Assembly: GCA_023375785.1 (NCBI GenBank)
Contig: SZWC01008537.1
Span: 68,201-116,052 of the forward strand
Source: Penium margaritaceum
Taxonomy: Eukaryota; Streptophyta; Zygnematophyceae; Desmidiales; Peniaceae
DNA: 47,852 nt
Reading direction: 5' to 3'
Positions 44,415 through 47,852 of the stretch are shown here, one piece after another. Below the pieces are notes generated by a model. That model was not told where the DNA came from. It was given only the letters and a program-made list of their open reading frames with translations, and ran no database searches. Each line of letters opens with the position of its first letter. Positions within the stretch are counted from its first letter, which is position 1. Both the position numbers and the translations under genes were made by a program.

Positions 44415-45955
44415 TGTTTGGGTTCTTGTAGCCTGCAGTGACGAAGTCTGTGCGTGCTCTGATGCAACAAGGGGGTCTTGCTATTGTGTACGATCTCTAT
44501 GCCTTGCAAGCAAACATTGTAGTTCAATGTGCGGAAGCGCAAAACTTGGAATGAAACTTGTAGTTGAAAAAGACTATCAAGTACAAGTATGGTACAAGGA
44601 AACAATGGTTAAATATACCTCAGCTCAATGCTATGATACATCCTGTCCCATCCGAGGGCAAAACAACCCTTTAGTCCATCAAGGCTTTCTTTGCAAGGGT
44701 TTCAGCTTGGTCACCATACTTTTAGTGAAATGGCCTCCAGGTTGTGAGGGCAGCCTCCTCTCCATGCTGGCACCCATTGCCAGCTTACGAGGTTGTCACA
44801 GGAATTCTGACCCTCTTAGCCAAGCTGGCAAAGTGTTGCAAGGCTTACAGGGCTGACAGAGGGGAACTCCAACAAAGTCCTTCTAAACTCGATCAGCACG
44901 ACACAGATAGAGCTGACGCCAGACACTAACTCTGGGCTCAATGCCTAGACACAGCTCCTGGCTCAAAGATGAGCAATATCCAGAGAAGCAGTCGTAGCAA
45001 GGCTGCTCTCCAGTCTTGAGCGTAGTATGGCCACCTCTTTTAAGTACTCAGGCCTTCAAGTAGTCAGGGGTGTCCACCAACCCAGGCTAGCGGAAGGCTA
45101 CCATGCTGGCATGGGTCTTCAGTTGAAAGAGCGACTGTAGAGTCTTGGTTTGAGGCATTGTCTTGCAAAGGAGGACTGCTGGTGTAACTGGTAGAGTTGA
45201 TGGACTTGCTGCTAAAGTTTTTGGAGTTGCTGGACTGACTGAGTTCAGTCTGCTTTTATATCGGTATCTTGGCAAGTCGACCAGCTGCTCTCTGCCGAGA
45301 GGAAGCTTCCTATTACAAGGTCGTAGCTTCCTCAAGGAATATTTCAGGTCCAAGGCACGTAGCTTCCTCCTCAAGGAAGCTTCACGAGTGCTGACAACTT
45401 TGCCGTGGTCCCAACTACTGAGTCATGCATGTTGCCCGCTGAAGTAGGTCGGTCCCCACTCTAAGCTCTGCCTGTAGCTACTGAGTCGTGCATGTAGTAG
45501 CTAATGCAGCTACTACGTCGTGCATGTGGTAGTTGATGCTATACTGAGTCGTGCATGCAATAACTGATGTAGAGTGGTCCCTGCTCTAGAGCTCTGCTTG
45601 CATATGTTGATGCAACCCGTCCTAGCATTCTAGTCTGGTGCAGCCCCACCATGATTGGTCTGGGCCAAGTACCCAACAGTGCGTTGGGTACTTCCACTCT
45701 GTAGATGCTGACTAAGCTGGGCTAGCAGGCATGCACAGTCCTGTTGTGCATGCAGCACAGAAATCCAAGCTCCTTTCCCCCCTCGGAGCTTGATGCCAGA
45801 CTTTTGTCTGGCCTGTACAGTAGAAAATTCGTGGTCAAGTCGCACTTGCATAGTTTTGATTAAAAATCCGTAAGTTTGCGTAAAATTCATCAATTTTCGA
45901 ACTGACTACGCCATGTCGAAGTTGTCACTCAGCGTAATTATTGTTCACTCCAACA
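44415..45955 (-). repeat. 5' LTR of the minus-strand element
   Basis: 1541 bp. The minus-strand start is TGTTGGAGTGAACAA at 45955 and the end is CCCAAACA at 44415. It carries TATAAAAGCA at 45251-45260 (minus), about 700 bases into the LTR, which would place U3 at about 0.7 kb. It also has GAGTCGTGCATG-type tandem motifs near 45480-45570. Confidence 0.8.
45251..45260 (-). promoter_or_regulatory. LTR TATA box
   Basis: TATAAAAGCA on the minus strand, preserved at the matching place in the other LTR (about 41625-41634). This fits the LTR's RNA polymerase II promoter. Confidence 0.6.
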
Positions 45956-45960
45956 AATAT

Positions 45961-46488
45961 GATATTCCACCATGAAAGAATGGAGCACGAGAAAAGGTGG
46001 AAAGCGGCATGTGTAACATTAATTAACAGTAAGGATTGTATCTATGCTCAAGCTCTTGGTGTTAAAAGGGACGAATGAACCAAATTCTTAATTTTCAAGA
46101 ACATAACGTTGAATGAAACAGTAAAGAAATTTATCAGGATTCTAACCAAGAACAATAGGTTCGATACCCTAAAATGATGTGAAGAATCAGGTTATAGTTT
46201 TCCCCAACAAAGAAGTGACCATATCCACGTTTTGCACATTAACCACACCATATGCAAATTTAGGGATTTCTAAATTTTTTGTTTATGCTATATCTAGCGA
46301 GTGTAGGAAAAAGCACTATCGAAACGGACACGCTATTTCAACGCCACATTCCATTCAACAATAGCATGCTAACGTTCTCAGACATGAATTGAAAGTCACA
46401 AACCCTTCAATAGAGGGGTTTGTGACTTCTCACTAAGTTTTGTGAGGGTTTTGAGTGGGGGTTCTAAAACACGCGATGCGTTGAGATG
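45961..46488. other. Right flank of the LTR element, with a perfect hairpin
   Basis: Anonymous AT-rich DNA. At 46393-46428 AAGTCACAAACCC and GGGTTTGTGACTT form a perfect 13-bp stem with a 10-base loop. No flanking U-run identifies it as a polymerase III or bacterial-type terminator. Confidence 0.6.
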
Positions 46489-46530
46489 GAACTTGTTAGG
46501 CCCCGCTCCCATGAGCCTAGTAGTAGCCCA
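46489..46530. repeat. Dispersed hairpin module, third locus
   Basis: GGAACTTGTTAGGCCCCGCT followed by CCCATGAGCCTAGTAGTAGCCC. It aligns with the modules at 34779 and 37253, with a shortened loop. Confidence 0.5.
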
Positions 46531-47852
46531 TGAAAATAAAAAGGATAGATTTGTTCTAGGTGCCGTGTTTGACTCCCCTCCTAACGCGGACTGCCTCCCT
46601 TTGGGATTCGTACCTGGATACTATCGTACCACCTCCTCGTTACTTGGAGTGCCCTATTCTGGACGCGCTCCCCAATTAGCTGTCCATGTGATGGGGAGTG
46701 AATGTAAAACATGATGGCCAAGAAAATGAAACATGAAGAAATGTGCAACAAAACCGGATGATGCTAGTATTGATTCAGCCGACACCGGACAAATGGATGT
46801 CAACATGATTTGATGAGCCAAGAATGCACCACACAACAAATTGGCCAATCAGAAGGGAGAAATAAGTGAGAAGGGCAAGGGCCTGTGTGAGTCACTTTCT
46901 CCACTTGACGAATGCCGAGACAAAGATGCCCACAGAATGATGTACCTCGCGGGTCTCTCATTTTTGGGTACTACTCCTTTCAACAGAAGAAATGCTCGTG
47001 TGCATAAGACTATTTCTGTCGAGCCTGCAGAAAATACACAAAGGTCGTCGTCGATTAGCATCGTTGTCTACTCGGTTTGTAGAAGAGAACATGTGAGATT
47101 GGTTTCCAACGATAGCAAGTCCTCGTATATGTGCGGCTTGAAAACAGGCATAAAATTGTCATAAAAATCCAAATAGATCATTTATTGTTTATTGAATCAT
47201 GTAACAGGTTCCTACCATCGTCACGATTTGGCCCTCTCACTTCGCCTCTATGCGAGTCGCAAACCAAGCAGTTAGTATATATGTGCCCAAAAATAATAGT
47301 CTAGAACCCCAAGTGCAATCTGAGGTATGGTTAAAAAGCGGCTTGCATGTACCAAAATGGAATTTTTGCTCAATATTTGATCAGCGATAAGCATTTTTTT
47401 GGTAATATTAAACCCCCATTCGTGGATGCAGAGTTTGATGTTTACGGAGCCGCTGTCCGCACACACATGGAAAAGCCTAGAACTGTGAAGGGGGTTTCCC
47501 GAGCCGAAAAAAATTTTAGTCGCTTGATCGCGATTGTTATGAAAGCGGGGGTTTTACGTATCCCCCCCCCTTGCTTTGAATGATGGCGACTTATTGCCGA
47601 TTGGGCATGGCCTTGAGAATGGGTATGGATAAGTTTGTTGTTTAACTTTCTTGATATGGCTATTATAATATGCATTTGACAGATATCTCTGGGTTTTGTC
47701 TATGCTTGTGTGAATATATATGAGGTATACCGCCCTTTTTTTTTTGCTTTTTCGTCCGCGGATGGAGTATTCGGTGCAAGGTTCTGGGCGGCAGAGGGAA
47801 GAAGCAACCTGCGGCCACCGGGCTTGTCGCGTCTCCGTCCTCTCGAGTCGCT
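46531..47852. other. Anonymous DNA to the window end
   Basis: Open frames up to about 107 codons on plus (46841-47164) lack recognisable motifs. The final 100 bases become GC- and CpG-rich (CGTCCGCGG, CTCGAGTCGCT), so a different feature may begin beyond the window. Confidence 0.4.

Larger units (their letters stand above)
40808..45955 (-). mobile_element. Non-autonomous LTR retrotransposon, minus strand
   Basis: Two direct ~1.5 kb LTRs flank a 2.09 kb internal region, with a 5-bp target duplication AATAT. Orientation is set by three signals. Inside the LTR at 44415, the minus strand reads TGAATCAGAGCA, close to the plant initiator-Met primer site TGGTATCAGAGC. Both LTRs contain a minus-strand TATA box. 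A purine stretch GACAAGGAG abuts the other LTR. On the minus strand the LTRs start TGTTGGAG or TGTTAGAG. No reverse transcriptase, integrase or protease is recognisable inside, so it would depend on a partner element. LTR divergence (roughly 20-25 percent by eye) marks an old insertion. Confidence 0.78.

Overview
The window reads as a repeat-dense stretch of a large plant-lineage nuclear genome. It contains plant-type Copia and Ty3/gypsy relics, an LTR element with an initiator-Met-tRNA-like primer site, stop codons that look like decay of methylated cytosines, and no operons or bacterial-type genes. A streptophyte (charophyte alga, bryophyte or similar) is my best guess, but the species cannot be read from this sequence. 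I found no intact host gene, no confident tRNA or rRNA gene and no CRISPR array. Every coding remnant I recognise belongs to a broken transposable element.

Layout: 1-1660 and 33155-34800 are inverted copies of one ~1.65 kb sequence built of repeated hairpins with G-run tips. Between them lie a decayed pogo/CENP-B-like DDE transposase with AT-hook, TATA box and G-box (2029-4054, minus), a Ty3/gypsy integrase relic (5815-6063), AT-rich anonymous DNA (to ~13.9 kb), a palindromic purine/pyrimidine minisatellite (14.44-15.3 kb, again 16.02-16.9 kb), and a Copia complex of RNase H fragment, LTR, gag-pol and LTR (17.98-24.42 kb, again 26.03-32.50 kb). To the right lie a gypsy integrase C-terminal relic (35.65-35.96 kb), a CpG-rich island of unknown nature (38.44-39.19 kb), a (GT)n tract (40.13-40.22 kb), and a complete but non-autonomous LTR retrotransposon on the minus strand with a 5-bp target duplication (40808-45955).

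Important caution: the window has exactly four N bases (10766, 15502, 25568, 34938). At each, the sequence ending at the N is repeated starting just after it (301 bp, ~1.6 kb, ~8.1-8.5 kb, 423 bp). The simplest reading is four contig joins whose overlapping ends were never merged, possibly from two haplotypes. If so, the large duplications, including the second Copia complex, are artefacts and the real locus is about 37 kb.

Functionally the window is a TE graveyard. The elements do not form a pathway. The most unusual architecture is the hairpin-array inverted repeat pair enclosing a transposase, which resembles an oversized foldback-type transposon.
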